DNA of 64,000 bases, from assembly GCA_015179125.1 (NCBI GenBank), contig WHVA01000248.1, positions 1-64,000 on the forward strand, given 5' to 3'. Positions 27,203-39,397 of the stretch are shown in pieces; position 1 is the first letter of the stretch, and every line of letters starts with the position of its first letter. The translations under genes were made by a program, and so were the position numbers. Below the pieces are notes generated by a model. That model ran no database searches and was not told the DNA's origin. It saw only the letters and a list, made by a program, of their open reading frames with translations. The DNA comes from Gautieria morchelliformis (lineage: Eukaryota; Basidiomycota; Agaricomycetes; Gomphales; Gomphaceae).

Positions 27203-27433
27203 ATGAAAGCGGCACGTAGAGGCTCGTTGAACGTATGCATTTTCCTTATTTCTGGGAAGGAAGGTGAGGGCAAGAAGCAGAAGTGGGGCGAGGATGACAA
27301 GGAGGGCAAGGTAGAGTCGAGGCCGAGGAAAGAGGCCAAGGTTCATCACAAGGTTGAGGAGGGGGACTTCAGTAAGGATTGGGTGGAGAAGAGTTTGGAG
27401 GTGAGGGTAGAGAAGATGGTGGCAAGGGAGAGG
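27203..27433 (+). pseudogene. Charged coiled-coil-like ORF, 5' part (split by solo LTR)
   Basis: The open frame is rich in K, E and G (KEGEGKKQKWGEDDKEGK, VEEGDFSKDWVEKSLEVRV) and is cut by the solo LTR at 27434. Skipping the LTR with one AGAGG repeat joins it in frame to 28468-28685. The function is unknown. The composition suggests a coiled-coil or low-complexity protein, possibly ORF1 of a retroelement. Confidence 0.4.
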
Positions 27434-28462
27434 TGTCATGACCTGTCTATTTCCCTTACCCCGCTGTCTCTACATTCCCCCTCGTCACTCCCCCTGCATC
27501 TTCACCTGAGTTCGCCCCACCCTTCGACCACTCTTCCTCTATGTTTGCTCCGTTCGCTGTTCGCCCCATTCTCCGAATGACTATTCGCTGCTCGCATCAT
27601 TCGCCAGCCGGCACGCCATCAAACACAATTGATACCATTTACCCAGCATGATGGTTCATCACTAGCCCCATCACCTTCTTGATCCAACCCCTTTAGGTGT
27701 TCATATGGCCGGGATGCATTCGCGGGACGTCCTACCCGTAGGTCGTGTGGGATCAACCCAGCAGATGAAGAGTCCATGCAGGGTGGTGTATATGCAGGTC
27801 CCAAGGCGTATTTCCATACATAGGTGCCTTTGCCCTCTTTCCTCTCCATTGTTTCATGTTCGCACCCTTCTTCCGTTCTATTGTATGTTTATTCCATCTA
27901 TTTGTATCATGACTGCGCACCCCTATCCAACCCTGACTCATGACGGCCTCTTTCCTATTCGCTGTTACCATATGAGCATTCGATATAAGTAGTTTACATT
28001 CACATGTATATTCCTCAGTTCAATTATCATACATCCATCTTGTGCAAACTTGACCTCGCTGTGACTATCGTCTTGAGCCTTCTCCTGTAGATTTCTATCT
28101 TCGACCAGAAGAAGACTTAGGCATCACTGGTGAGTTTTCATACTTCATCTTCGTTACCTTAGCCTTTGAATTATTTTCTGTGCTGTCAGTGAAGGGCTCC
28201 AAAGGTGTGCCTTCACCGGCGAAAGGATTGTCACTACTTAGACAACCTTTCCGTGACACCTTGCACGTTACATTGTCAGGTGCCACGGGCTATTTCGCTA
28301 CGACTGTAGATAGGGCGAGCTCCCTTCGGGCAGCCCTCTTATCTTCTGAACATTTATTGGTTCACCCTATTCGCCGAACGGCATACTTATTCGCACAAGT
28401 TATTCGGGCATTCACTGTGTTCACTAATACATGATATTAACGCCTGAAAACCAATCTTGACA
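27434..28462 (-). repeat. Solo LTR 1 (1029 bp) with TSD AGAGG
   Basis: The ends are TGTCA and TTGACA. The 5-bp direct repeat AGAGG flanks it at 27429-27433 and 28463-28467. It is a diverged, inverted copy of 30026-31036: for example CTGCATGGACTCTTCATCTG is shared in opposite orientation. No internal retroelement sequence lies beside it, so it is a solo LTR. The strand is given relative to copy 2 only. Confidence 0.8.
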
Positions 28463-28467
28463 AGAGG

Positions 28468-28685
28468 GAGGTCTGGGGTGAGGAGGAAAGGGGGAGTGAG
28501 GTGGAGGAGAACAAGAAACAGAAAAAAGACAAGAAAACGAAAAGGTTGGAACACAGTGCAGAGATGAGGGAGCTGATAGCTGCAGTGAGGAATGTCCGGA
28601 AGAAGGTTGGTGAGGTTGGGGAGAAAGTATGCGAGTTGTTGGGGGAGGTTAGGGCAGCGAATGATAGGATGAACAGGGCAGATAT
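28468..28685 (+). pseudogene. Charged coiled-coil-like ORF, 3' part
   Basis: This continues the frame from 27203-27433: GEEERGSEVEENKKQKKDKK, then RLEHSAEMRELIAAVRNVRK and KVGEVGEKVCELLGEVRAAN, a strongly helical repeat pattern. It runs into the relic gypsy LTR at 28686. The last residues of the open frame (to 28740) belong to that LTR, so the original C-terminus is lost. Confidence 0.4.
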
Positions 28686-28917
28686 TGTAAATACGCATAT
28701 TCTCCTGTATTGCCGCGAGGCAATACATAATACTCAGTAGCTTAGATAGTGCCAGTGGGTCCTCACTGACCCAGTGTATAGTTCTTGCATGGGAACCCTC
28801 TGGGATTCCCCAGCTTAACCTTACTTGTAACTGTCACTACGTCATATTAGAATCACCACAGATTGGTTGAGTTCTACTGCCTTGTGATAATACAAGTAAT
28901 AAGCCACACTTCTTACA
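28686..28917 (+). repeat. Relic gypsy 5' LTR
   Basis: It starts TGTAAATACGC and ends CTTCTTACA, followed by CCTTTTTGAACT, exactly as after the intact gypsy 5' LTR. Blocks such as CACTGTCACTACG/AACTGTCACTACG and GACCCACTGTATAGTT/GACCCAGTGTATAGTT are shared. It is a diverged relative of the gypsy element at 5207-20655, in the opposite orientation. Confidence 0.75.
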
Positions 28918-31546
28918 CCTTTTTGAACTTCCAGCAACTGTTTGCCCAGCAAACAGTTGAAGAGTGGTTCCTGCAGCATCTTAGACAAGATCGCTGTGCT
29001 GACGATTAGAAAATCGTCAGAAAATGAATGTAGTACATTCGACTGTGCGCCTGCGATGTACCCACCCAGTCGAATGATTTGATCAAGTAGTTCACACAAC
29101 AAAACCCCGGCGCAGCCTAGTGATACCACGGCTGACACTACCTTAGGCTCAGAGCCCAACGAAGTAGAATACAGCAAAGTCATAGACCTCACTGCACCCA
29201 TCCTTGCACCAGGGGATGTAGACACCTTCGACCACATGTCACTGAGCATGGATGAAGCAGACAAACAGGATGGGGACAAGTCACGATCCGCATCCCTTTC
29301 TCCCCTGCCTCTTAACAAGGGCAAAATTCGAGCCAAATTGCCTTTAAGCAACAACAAAGGCTCAGCATCTGACCAGACATCATGACAAGTAAAGAACCGC
29401 AATGCAGCCCCCCAGCCGAAAGATTGGATAACTGCTGTTCCTTCAAAGGAACAATGTCAAAAACAACAAGCACCTGACGACAGTCAGGACTCAGAATACT
29501 CAAGCTCAAGTCAAAAGAGCTCAAGGACAAACACCGCTGATGAAACAACGGTAGCAGTGCTGAATAACCAGCTGCATGAAGCAACACAGTGAATCGGACA
29601 CACCGATGCAAGGAGCGAGCAGATAGGCCACAGGCTGGAAAACATGGCAGATGGAATTGCCGGCATACTCATGACAGCACGCGGACTAGCAAAGTCGCTC
29701 ACAGATCTACAGGCCTCGCTGACCGAGTCCCGTGCAGACGTGCACCAGAGCAATACAGAGATTGCTGGTGTGACAGTGACACTACAGGCTCTCAAGGACA
29801 GGAACGACTGCCGCCGCCATCGAGGCTCGGACCGAGCAACAGACAGTGGGCGTGAAAGTGCAGCTGAGGAGCAGTGTGAGGCGCACGAGCGGCAATGAAT
29901 GCCGCCGCCATCCCATCCGTGCAGGACGTACAGTTCAGAAATGAACCGAGGAACTGAGGGGCCTCCACGGCCCCAGAAAAGGATGGCAAAACCATGCAAC
30001 AGGCGATCCACGAGCAGGTGGCCTCTGTCAATATTGGTCTTTAGGCATTAATATCATGTATTAGTGAACACAGTGAATGCCCAAATAGCTTGTGCAACGA
30101 AGTGTGCCGTTCAGCGAATAAGATGAACCAATAAATGTTCAGAAGGTAAGAGGGCTGCCCAAATGGAGCTCACCCTATCTACAGTCGTAGTGAAGTAGCC
30201 CGTGATACTTGACGATGTAACGTGCAAGGTCTCATGGAAAGGTTGTCAAGCAGTAACAATCCTTTCGCCAGTGAAGGTGCTCCTTCAGGAGCCCTTTGCC
30301 AACAGCACCAATAATAGTACGAAGGCTAAGGTAGTGAAGGTGAAGCATGGAAACTCACCAGTGGTGCTTAAGTCCTCCTCTGGTCGAAGATGGTAGTCTA
30401 TAGAAGAGGGCTCAAGATGATGGTCACAGTGAGGTCAAGTTTTTTTCACAAGATAGACGTATGATAATTGAACTGCAGAATATACATGCGAATGTAAACT
30501 ACTTATACCGAATGCTCATATGATGCTAGCAAATAGGAAAGAGGCCGTCTTGAGTCAGGGTTGGATAGGGGTGTGCAGTCAGGATACAAATAGATGAAAC
30601 ACATATACAATAGAATGAAAGAGGAGTGTGAACATGAAATGGCGGGGAGGAAAGAGCATAAGGGTACCTATGTAAGAAAACACGCCTTCAGACCTGCATA
30701 CATGTTACCCTGCATGGACTCTTCATCTGCTGGGTTGATCCCACATGATCTACGGGTAGGACATCCCACGAATGCATTCCGGCCATAGGGATACCCAAAG
30801 GGGATAGTGATGAACGATCATGCCGGGTAGAGGATGTCAATCGTGTTTGATGGTGCGCCTACTGGTGAATGATGCGAGTAGCGAATGGTCGTTTGGCAAA
30901 TTCGGTGAAGGGTGAATGGAGCGAACATAGAGGAGGAGTGGTGGAAGGGAAGGGCGAAGTGGAGTGAACATAGAGGAGGAGTGGTGAAAGGGAAAAATAG
31001 GGATAGCTGGGTACAAGAAATAAATGGGTCATGACAGCCTCATAGATTGACTCTGAAGACATGGCCGTGAGCCTGGAGCTCGAGGTAGAACACTGGCAAT
31101 GGAAGGAGGCGCAAGCTGCCCGTCGCCATACATGTCCCCTCGAGCTGCACAAGCAGCATGCCAAAGAGGCAGTGAATCTAGCACAGACCACCCAGCTGCC
31201 AAATGAACAGCAGGAACATGTTGTTCAGGAAGCCAGACAGGCACGCGCCGCTCTGTCGAGCAGACTACAGGTCCGGAACACAGGATTGATGGGGGATACC
31301 CAACATCAATCCCCATGCAGCAGTGAGCAGATAGACACTGCCATGCCACACGCAGCTGTGCTGCTGCGTGAAAGGTCCATTGCCTTGATGGAGGGTCAAG
31401 GCATCCCAGACCAGATCAAGGGCCCACAGGAGCCATATGATAGCGTCACACAGATGATCTGTGTAGCACTCGTGGATGCGGCGGACATGGACCCAGAAAG
31501 TCCGTGCTCGTGAAGGCCGGCATAAAGCTGGCGCACCCTGAGCATG
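28918..31546 (+). pseudogene. Relic gypsy gag, interrupted by solo LTR 2
   Basis: Translations match the intact gypsy gag in order, with many stops and shifts. AQPSDTTADTT and VIDLTAPI (about 29113-29200) match the N-terminus. The MPPP and VQDV..FRNEP blocks (about 29900-29950) and KTMQQAIHEQVAS (about 29990-30025) follow. After the solo LTR come SLELEVEHWQWKEAQ (31066 on), AQTTQLPNEQQEHVVQEAR, RSIALMEGQGIPDQ and KAGIKLAHPEH (to 31546). It then stops abruptly at a LINE fragment, so the rest of the element is gone. Confidence 0.8.
30026..31036 (+). repeat. Solo LTR 2 (1011 bp) with TSD GCCTC
   Basis: The ends are TGTCAATATTGG and GGGTCATGACA. The TSD GCCTC lies at 30021-30025 and 31037-31041. 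It interrupts the relic gag: the frame passes from QVAS across the insert to DSEDMAVSLELEV. It is an inverted relative of 27434-28462. A local tandem duplication (AACATAGAGGAGGAGTGGTG twice) lies near its right end. Confidence 0.85.
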
Positions 31547-31900
31547 TTTGGGATGCCATCATTGCCTGGGGCCTTGTGGGGCTTGAGCCTGGATATTTGC
31601 CTCCTGAGCTGCTCCTTGTGTAGCTGGAAACTGTGCACTCTTCGGATAACCGCAGTGCAGTGGGACCTGCATCTCAGGAGGCTTCAGTGGGAAGAAAGTG
31701 TCAGCTAGCAGCTTGCTCTTGTCCATGTTTGTATCAGCCATCCGTGTCACCCCATCTGTGCTGCTGCCTCTCAGAGTCGGTATCCTGCATTTGCTGCCAT
31801 CTGATGGAGGGTTGGACAGGTACTTGTTGGCTGACCATAGCATCTGGTCGTCAACATCCTCCAGATTGTCCTCCCAGTGCTGCACCTTGGCCTTTTTTAT
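31547..31900 (-). pseudogene. LINE (Tad-like) reverse transcriptase relic
   Basis: The minus-strand translation gives QHWEDNLEDVDDQMLWSANK and LADTFFPLKPPEMQVPLHCG. After a shift it gives FQLHKEQLRRQISRLKPHKA, then PGNDGIPNML. This matches the start of the RT domain in fungal non-LTR elements (HWEDFL...IWTANKY, TFFPPP, KAPGPDGIPN pattern). It is truncated on both sides and breaks off at the relic gag. Confidence 0.7.
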
Positions 31901-33373
31901 CGCCTCACCATATATAGGTGACAGGAATTACAGGCAGTAGGAAAGGACTTCTTATTCAAAAGAAAAGACTAGAAATTGATTTCGTGCATGGGTTTAAGCC
32001 ACCTTGCTTTGTCAATTGTGCTGCAGGGAGCTTGTTGTAACCTTCTATGGCCCTCAGCTCATTGTCTCTGTCCGGCCCAAAGTGGAGTGGGATAAACTGC
32101 AACATGATCGGGAATAGCCACATTTTCATCCTTGCATCCGGTGCTAATACATTCGTGAATTGTATTCTTCACTGTGCCTCATTGACTCACTGTGCCGAGC
32201 TCTCGCTCTCAAAGTGGAAGAGTATCCCTCCATTGTTCAACTGCCTTGCACTGACAACCATGTGGTTGGCAGAGTTGTTGATGCCACCTAATATCTTGTT
32301 GGCTCATTTCACCAGGGCTGTGTTGTCCAGCTCAGCCAAGACCTGTTCTCCCAGCTCCCCTGCATCAACCAGAATCTCTCTCTTGAGGTAAGGCATACAC
32401 TACAATTACCTTTATCTTTTCCCACAGACACAAAGAGCTGCAAGCCTATACCAACCACATTACCAAGTTATTCAGAGTGCTCAACCTGCTGTATCATAAC
32501 AGAGTCATCCTCTATGATCAATCCATCTAAGCAAGAGCTCCCTGTTGACTATGTATTCTCCTTTCAGACCTCAGCTGTTTCAACAACATGCATACTGTGC
32601 ACATCCCCTCAATTGATGTCGAAGTTACCATCGCGAACCATGAGCCAGATTCCTATGGCACCAACTCTGCCAGAGGACTCCCAGCTAAAGTCTCCAAACC
32701 ATGCAGATGATTCAACCTTATGGCGGGCACCCGCTAAGGTTACACTTGCCTTAAAATGCCCCTGGCTCACATGGGATTTTCTCTAGGAGAACCGCAAGAT
32801 CGGGGATCTCCTTCTGCTCAAGCTTCAGAAACAGCCCCTCCAGTCCTGAGTGTCCCAGAAAATGAGATGAAAAATTCTACAACCACCTCTACCATTTGGA
32901 ATCATCCTGACATCTTCAAATTTATGGACAATTGTTTTCAGCACCTACTTTGCTCTCACCCAAATCAAGGCCTAGTAAAGTCAACATGTAAATATTTGAG
33001 AGAAGGATTCTGACCCTGGTATCCCACTCACAAGCAGTTCCTCAGGGATCAGCGTGATGAAGGGATAAGACTTTGTGTCATCCCAAAACCGCATTCAGAC
33101 AAACAATGTCTGATTAATGATCACAGTGCCAGTCAATTCTCATGCAACTCAATGATTCCGATAGATGGCATGCATAGCTTAGACACCAAGCTGTTTGGAG
33201 CAAGCAACCCACAGTATCATAACCAAGTCATCCTCTACAGCCAATCCATCCAAGCAAGAACCTCTTGAGAACAAGACTTGCTCCTCTCCAACATCAGCCA
33301 TTTTGATAACCCATGTACCATGCACATCACCCCTATCGGTGTCACTGCCTTGAACTGAATCCATCTAGCGCAC
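31901..33373. other. Unassigned repeat-rich stretch with duplicated segment
   Basis: No intact gene was found. The plus-strand frame 32047-32391 is open but low in recognisable features. A segment at about 32490-32620 (TATCATAACAGAGTCATCCT, then CAATCCATCTAAGCAAGAGC) recurs diverged at about 33215-33340, with the same order of motifs up to TGCACATC. These are two decayed copies of one sequence, probably part of the element whose RNase H follows. Confidence 0.35.
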
Positions 33374-33868
33374 TTGGGTGTAACTGGGTTTGTGCTGGAC
33401 AGATCCAGTGACACCCTAGGTTGTTCAGTGGATCACATGCTGTTTCAACTGGAGCCTCAATATCCAACCTCAGCCCTGCCCAGGCTAGCATCTCTGTATG
33501 TGAAAATAGCCGGCAAAAATCAACCACACCAACTGTTGCAGGTCAACCAATGGGTCATCAATGACCTCTCTTGGCTTGCACACCACTTCACAGCTGGCAG
33601 TGGTATCTTTATGCTTGGCTTGCACACCTTTTCGCAACTGGCAGTCAGTGATATCTTTATGCTTGAAGCCATCACCTGGAGTGCTAAACATGCTGATCTT
33701 GTACTCTTCACTGACACCTCTTCTTTGGCCATGTGGATTTGGATCTCAACCATTGACATAAGATTCTCATTACACATTGACGCTATACCCCTCCATTTGC
33801 CGCATTGCCATCTACTCTGTCAGAACATGATGAGAACACATTATAAGTTTGCTACAATTCATTATTGA
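33374..33868 (+). pseudogene. Ngaro/DIRS-like RNase H relic
   Basis: The open frame reads IAGKNQPHQLLQVNQWVIND, LSWLAHH, EAITWSAKHADLVLFTDTSS and MWIWISTIDIRFSL. This resembles the region between RT and RNase H of tyrosine-recombinase (Ngaro/DIRS) retroelements common in agaricomycetes, recognised from memory of the motif pattern. A 50-60 bp internal tandem duplication repeats the TGGCTTGCACACC...TATCTTTATGCTT segment. No recombinase is visible. Confidence 0.45.
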
Positions 33869-35167
33869 TCTATCCATCCAACATAACCTTGACCTCTGAG
33901 TGTATCATATGCTTGATCTCCAAACCTATCACATCCTAGGATGAGAATCCTTGTGCACACGCCTCTTCCCGCACTGGATGCGGCACTGTGCAGATGAATC
34001 CTTGATGCCATCCACATCACTGCTAACCAAGAACCATGATTCTCATTTCTCCTGCCCATATCTACTCACCCTGACACTATTTTCTTTTGAAACCCATGCC
34101 TCCAGCTCTGAACTCCACCATGCCTCCACCTTATGTCTGCCAGTCCACCATAGAGCACATTGGTCCATCATCCAATGACACCTTACATCCTCCAGTCCAC
34201 CCTAGAGCACATCGATCCATCATCCAATAACATCAATCTCCAATATCACAACACCATCACCAACATTCTCTCTGCCTCTCCTTCTTCACAGCCAGAGAAA
34301 CAAACCACCCTCAGATGAATACCCTCTCCACATGCCTCCTCCCACACTAAACGAGGTGTTGCACCAACATTCTCTCTGCAGAAAAAACCACCTCAGGTAT
34401 GATTCACACACCAGGCACCCTCAGCGGAAACCTGGTTGCCAGAATCCTTTCTTACTCACCATTGTTGCCATCCACATCACTGCTCACACACTCATACCTT
34501 TCTCTCACCTCTCTTTTACTAACCACACAAAACCCATCTTTCTTATAGCACTTTTACAGTACTCCGGCATCGATTCTACTGTGACAATGCTCTCCCCAGA
34601 GACACAGCAATGAGTTGAGCCTACTGCACAGTGGTCCCACTCAAGCTGATTAGTTATGGTTTAAATCTCTGATTTTCACATAGCTAATCAGCAAGGGACC
34701 TGCCAGCATGTGCTCACTACACTGTTGTGAAGCTCTCCCTGGAGACACCATGATGATTCAAGCTACTGCACAGCGGTCCAACCCAAGCTGATTAGAAGAA
34801 ATAAATTGTGACAAAATAGATCATATTCACTGCATAAGATGCAAGACATAATTATTTGCCTTTATTCAGATTTCCTTGATGTCTTAAATTGTAAAAAAAG
34901 GAAGAATTACTCATCATTTGCCATAGGTTCAAATTATTACCAGATTTCCTCTTTTTTCAGTATTTGTTGCTCTGGGTTATGGTAAACAAAGAGTGACTTG
35001 CACCTAGTGTGAGCAGACAATAAATAGGAGACTTAACTAAGCACACATTTGGCTTCTGCACCTCTTGCACATGCCCACTCCAGGTCTAGTCCCTACCATC
35101 CAGCAGAGTAACGTCTCCGAATGTCTGCCTGAATTCCCTTATACTAAGCGTCCAATCATCTAATATA
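33869..35167. repeat. Non-coding stretch with small tandem duplications
   Basis: About 52-bp units repeat at 34140-34191 and 34192-34244 (CCAGTCCACC.TAGAGCACAT). CACCAACATTCTCTCTGC occurs at about 34259 and 34362. A segment with CTACTGCACAG.GGTCC...AAGCTGATTAG recurs at about 34620-34650 and 34755-34790. No gene is visible. It separates the transposon graveyard from the M16 gene. Confidence 0.45.
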
Positions 35168-38100
35168 TTACAGAAATTTGCTCGGATTGATCAACATCCT
35201 GTTCAGTGATAGTATTATTTGTGCTCTCCTGTTATACAATGTTGCTCTCAGCCCCTGTCGCACATTTGGACAGTGTATCGCTCGGGAATAAAGTGGATCT
35301 GAAAGCCAGCATATCCCGGAAGGTGTTTCGGGAGGTGCGTGTCTTGCAGACCGCAGGTGAACTGAAAGCTTGCGGCGAGTCCTTGATCGCGGATCGATAT
35401 ATTCCTCGAAAAACTGAAGCACATCGACCCGTTTCAACGATTCAATGTGTTGTGCCACAAGCTCGTCTAAAACATTTCGATCGATTTCAAGTAAGTATAT
35501 GCTACATTAGATGGTAGGGGTCTCACCATGATTAAAATTGGTATCGTCACTGGAAATACACTTCCAAAACATGTTTGCTTCCCTATGTACGTTAGCAGGC
35601 TGTCGGCGTAAACCTCTAGCACATCGTAGTTTGAAGGTGTGTTCAAACTCATCCTCCTGTATGTCTAGAAGTTGCCGGCGCACTTGCTTGATGAGGCATG
35701 CCTCAAGGCATTGCTCTAGGTAGGCAGGACTATGCGTACTGCTTTGAATCGAGACGCGAAGAGCGATAGTTGCTGATCCCACGTGGACCTTTATGCTGAA
35801 AGTATACCCGAGAGCCTCTGTCAATTGCAAATGATCAGCGATTAGCGTTGATGTGATCGCCACGAAGAGCTTAAGTCGCGCTCGAAGTGCTATGGATGTT
35901 TTCTCCCTATTTGGCATACCCATGCCAGCGCTGAATTCACGTCTGCCTTATTGATAACCGGGGTATCGTATACAAAATTACAGCCTAAGATTCGAGTTAA
36001 ACATACCAACCAGAGCCGGCTAAGGCACGACAGAATTCAACACACCTTCAGGCAAAAAATAATTCCTTGTTGAAATAGCCTCTTCAGGGACCCTCGGGCT
36101 AGGCCTATCGCACCGAAGCACCTCTTGGACCAACTGCAACATATTCCTCGCAGACTATAGAAGTTTGGAGTCAAGAAGCGGCCCTGTGCCATGTATATTG
36201 GCACATACCTTCTCCTCCAAGTTACCATTTACAAGCCCAACGATGTAAACTTGCTTGACAATATCCGACAGGCGCCTTTGAATAGCTAAAACATTAACCG
36301 CTAACAGTGTATAGTGAGCACAGGCAAACAGGGGAGAAGGGAAGGCACAAACCGTCCATTTCACCCAGTTTCTGGGCCACCGATGCTGTGGCATTCTCTC
36401 CGAGTAAATAGTGGAGCGTCCCTTTCGCAAGGCCTACAGGCGAATCAAGCAACGCGTTCTCCAATTTTCGACGGACCTGCAGACAGTGAGGACATGAAAA
36501 CACATAAAGGCGTGCCGACTACCTACATAGTCTTGTGCTAGATGTAATGGACCAGGGGAGACTACGAAGTTGGCAAGCTTGTTTATCACAACTTCGAGCA
36601 GAACCGGGATTTTGTCACTGAATCCGGATATCGTCACGAACAGCCCCCCTGCTTGACAATAGAAGGAGCATTTAACCAAGCATTGCGCAGCGTTTCTAAT
36701 ATCCTCAGAGATATGATCCCTGAGCAACTTGTCCAAGATGCTAATCCAGCCTTGATGAGTTCCGGGTTAGGAAAGCAAGCTGCAAACCGCTCACCAATCA
36801 AACAGTTCTTCACGTGGCGTATCGTCTAGATCACTTCGAACAAAGGGTGGCATCACTTTTTAGAAAATGTTCTGATAGGGATCACACGTACGACTTGATG
36901 TCAAATGTAACACTGGCTTTGGGTTCACCAAAACGGTCATCAAGCTTATACCATAGCTCTGCCAGTGATGTTTCAACGATTTTCCGTGGTGCAGGGTTTG
37001 GCTTGATGTTGAGCGTTGTCAGTGTCAGCATTCTTGGATATCTCAATAGCCTTACCTCTACGCCGTCCTTCTTGCCACCAACGACGGTAAAATTTTGGGG
37101 CACATACGGATTCGGACCGAACAAACGTAATCCTTCCGCCATTGCGTCGTCTGAGCTGTATATAGGCCTGTCGGACTCTGCATAACGTAAAACGGCGTGT
37201 TCAGTGTTGAACCAAGGTATTTGCGACCAAGCGGCGCCGTCAATCGCAACGCGTGTGCCGCGTAGCTCTACACCTTTCAGAATTTCTCTGCCCTTCAACA
37301 TCACCCGGGATTTGGATGGTGTAAGCCTGGCCAACGTGGCCGAGACGAGAGGGGCATCCCAAGCCTCAGTGACATATGGTCCCATTACTAGATCGACTGG
37401 AGGGATGCGCTTTGTCAGGTTGCTGCTCAAAAGGCTTGCCTCGTCCGCAGGTTTTAACGTTTCGCGGAACCGAAAGTGCAATTCTGACATTGAACAAAGT
37501 TCTTGCTGAACAGCGCGAGCAAGCTCAGGATCCCTGATGACGGTGTCCCGCACCAAGGAGATATACTTGTGCAAAGCCGCCACGACCGCTTCCCAGGCAT
37601 CTAGGCGTTAAATGTGAGTACAACGCATACCAAATGGAGCGTGTTACCTACGCCACCCAGATTCAGTGACCGCGAATGCCACGTGGTATGTCTCAAATCC
37701 ACGCTCGCGATCTCCTTCACACCGAGATGCCCAGAGCCTGTCAATCCATCCACGGTCACGAAGGACGCGGGAAAGGGATCCGTCGCCATCGTGGTGCAAG
37801 AAACGGGTTAAATAATTGAGAGGTTTGACACGGTAGAGAAGCGATTGGGACGGTACAATCCACCGCACTTCAATCTGTTGCAGCTCCTGCACTGTTTTCA
37901 CCAAAACCACCGTCTAGAGAATGCGACACGTTGAAAAGAAGAAAGCGCATTTGAGAGGGTTTACTTGCCCCCTCCTCATCGGCACTCCAGGGCGAGTCGA
38001 ACGTGATAGCTGAAGCCTGTGGGCCAGCTGAGCCCGCAGGTACTGGAGAAAAGTATTTCGTGGCCAGAGATGTCAGCTCGTCGATTGGATCTAGAGACAT

Positions 38101-39008
38101 AAGTATGGCAAATATTAACATGATTGTCAGACGTACGAGAGCCAATGATAACTAGATGCATGCGTTTGCCACAGTAATACTTAGTGTACCATTCCTGTAG
38201 CTTGGAACGCAGCGTATCAATCCAGTCTCCACTCTCGTCAATTTTCCCAGGAGACGAAGGAACCTTGCCTGCGGCGGTCAACGTTTCCCAATTCCCAATG
38301 ACAAATGTGCTCCAAGGATCACCACTCTTGCTAAGATATCGATCCAAATTAGAAATTCGCCTTTCATCGTCTTGAACATAATTTTGAAATTCTGATTGGA
38401 CGCTATGTGCCTGCTGGAATATTCCCTTCTTATGGAAAATGGGACGTGAAAGAAAAGACGCGAATCGCTGGATTTTGTCTTCCAATGCATTGTGGTCGAT
38501 GGAAAACTCGTAGTTCGTCTCTCGGAAAACTGTAGAGGCCGTCCCATGACCTATGGGACCGGCGGGATACTAAGAACGGGTATTAATGGAAGAGTTTGCG
38601 AAGAGACATAAAGAGAAAATGACTTTATCACTATTGATGTGCTCCTCTCCCTAAGTATAACGTCATTATTTATGAGGTGCATCAGAGGCTATGATATACT
38701 TCTGCGACCATATGCTCACAAAAATGGGCAAGTCCGGGTCGATCTTGCTTAATACACAGTGCGGAATTACCATAAGAAGACACGAAATAGAAAAAAGCTG
38801 GACGAACCGGGTCATGAAGAAACCCTACGGATAAGCATAAACCTAGTCCAGCTCTGGGAGTGTTTACATCACGAATGAGGAGAACCTGCATTTCATTCTG
38901 AAGGCGAATGAGGCGCAGTTCTCTGTGGTCCATCTCGGCTTGTCTGATGAGGCCAGTATAAACAGCATATGGAATAGAGTTAGACCCAGAAGAAGTCTGC
39001 CAGGTCAT
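35168..39008 (-). pseudogene. M16 metallopeptidase (insulysin/Ste23-type) gene, probably degenerate
   Basis: This is a multi-exon minus-strand gene. Exon 1 (39008-38808) ends GFLHDP and splices to QDRPGLAHFCEHM, which holds the inverted zinc motif HFCEH (38712-38726). Later exons show TNYEFSIDHNALEDKIQRFA, the SVQSEF ligand region and EWYTKYYCGKRMHLVIIGS. Further on are FLHHDGDGSLSRVLRDRGW, LVMGPYVTEAWDAPLVSATL, LWYKLDDRFGEPKASVTFDI, LFVTISGFSDKIPVLLEVVI, VYIVGLVNGNLEEKV, FVYDTPVINKADVNSAL and RRKLSVHLRSA. These are the M16A pattern of peptide-degrading enzymes. Two faults stand out. The usual 25-30 residues after HxxEH (GTE.YP.EN, NGG) are not found. A one-base shift near 35904 separates ALAWVCQIG from EKTSIALRARLKLF. 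Both could be unusual introns or assembly error, so the loss of function is not certain. Confidence 0.65.
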
Positions 39009-39397
39009 CTTGAGAAGACGCGGAGGTTTGAACTGAGAGTTACAAGCGTGTTGTCACGTCCCGGAACGTCGCGTTGGCTGGTTATGGTGCTAGGGCAGAG
39101 ACACGAGAACAATGGTTGAAAAGTTGATCCTATTTCGGTGGGGCACGGGGTGTTTGGTTTCTCAGTGAAGGAGCCAAGAAGAGAAGGGTCTCGTCACAGG
39201 TTTTGAACTTGTCACGCGTTCCTTATGTAAGTCAACAAGGGTTGGCGTGCGAAAAAATGCCAGCTTATTCATCACGCTTACCGTATAAGAATTGACGGTA
39301 TGGTTCTTTCACGCGCAAGGAGGACGGGTGCAGTCCTCAGGCATCTATTGCACTAGTGACGACATCCGCGACCGGAAGCATATCATCGAAACGTAAC

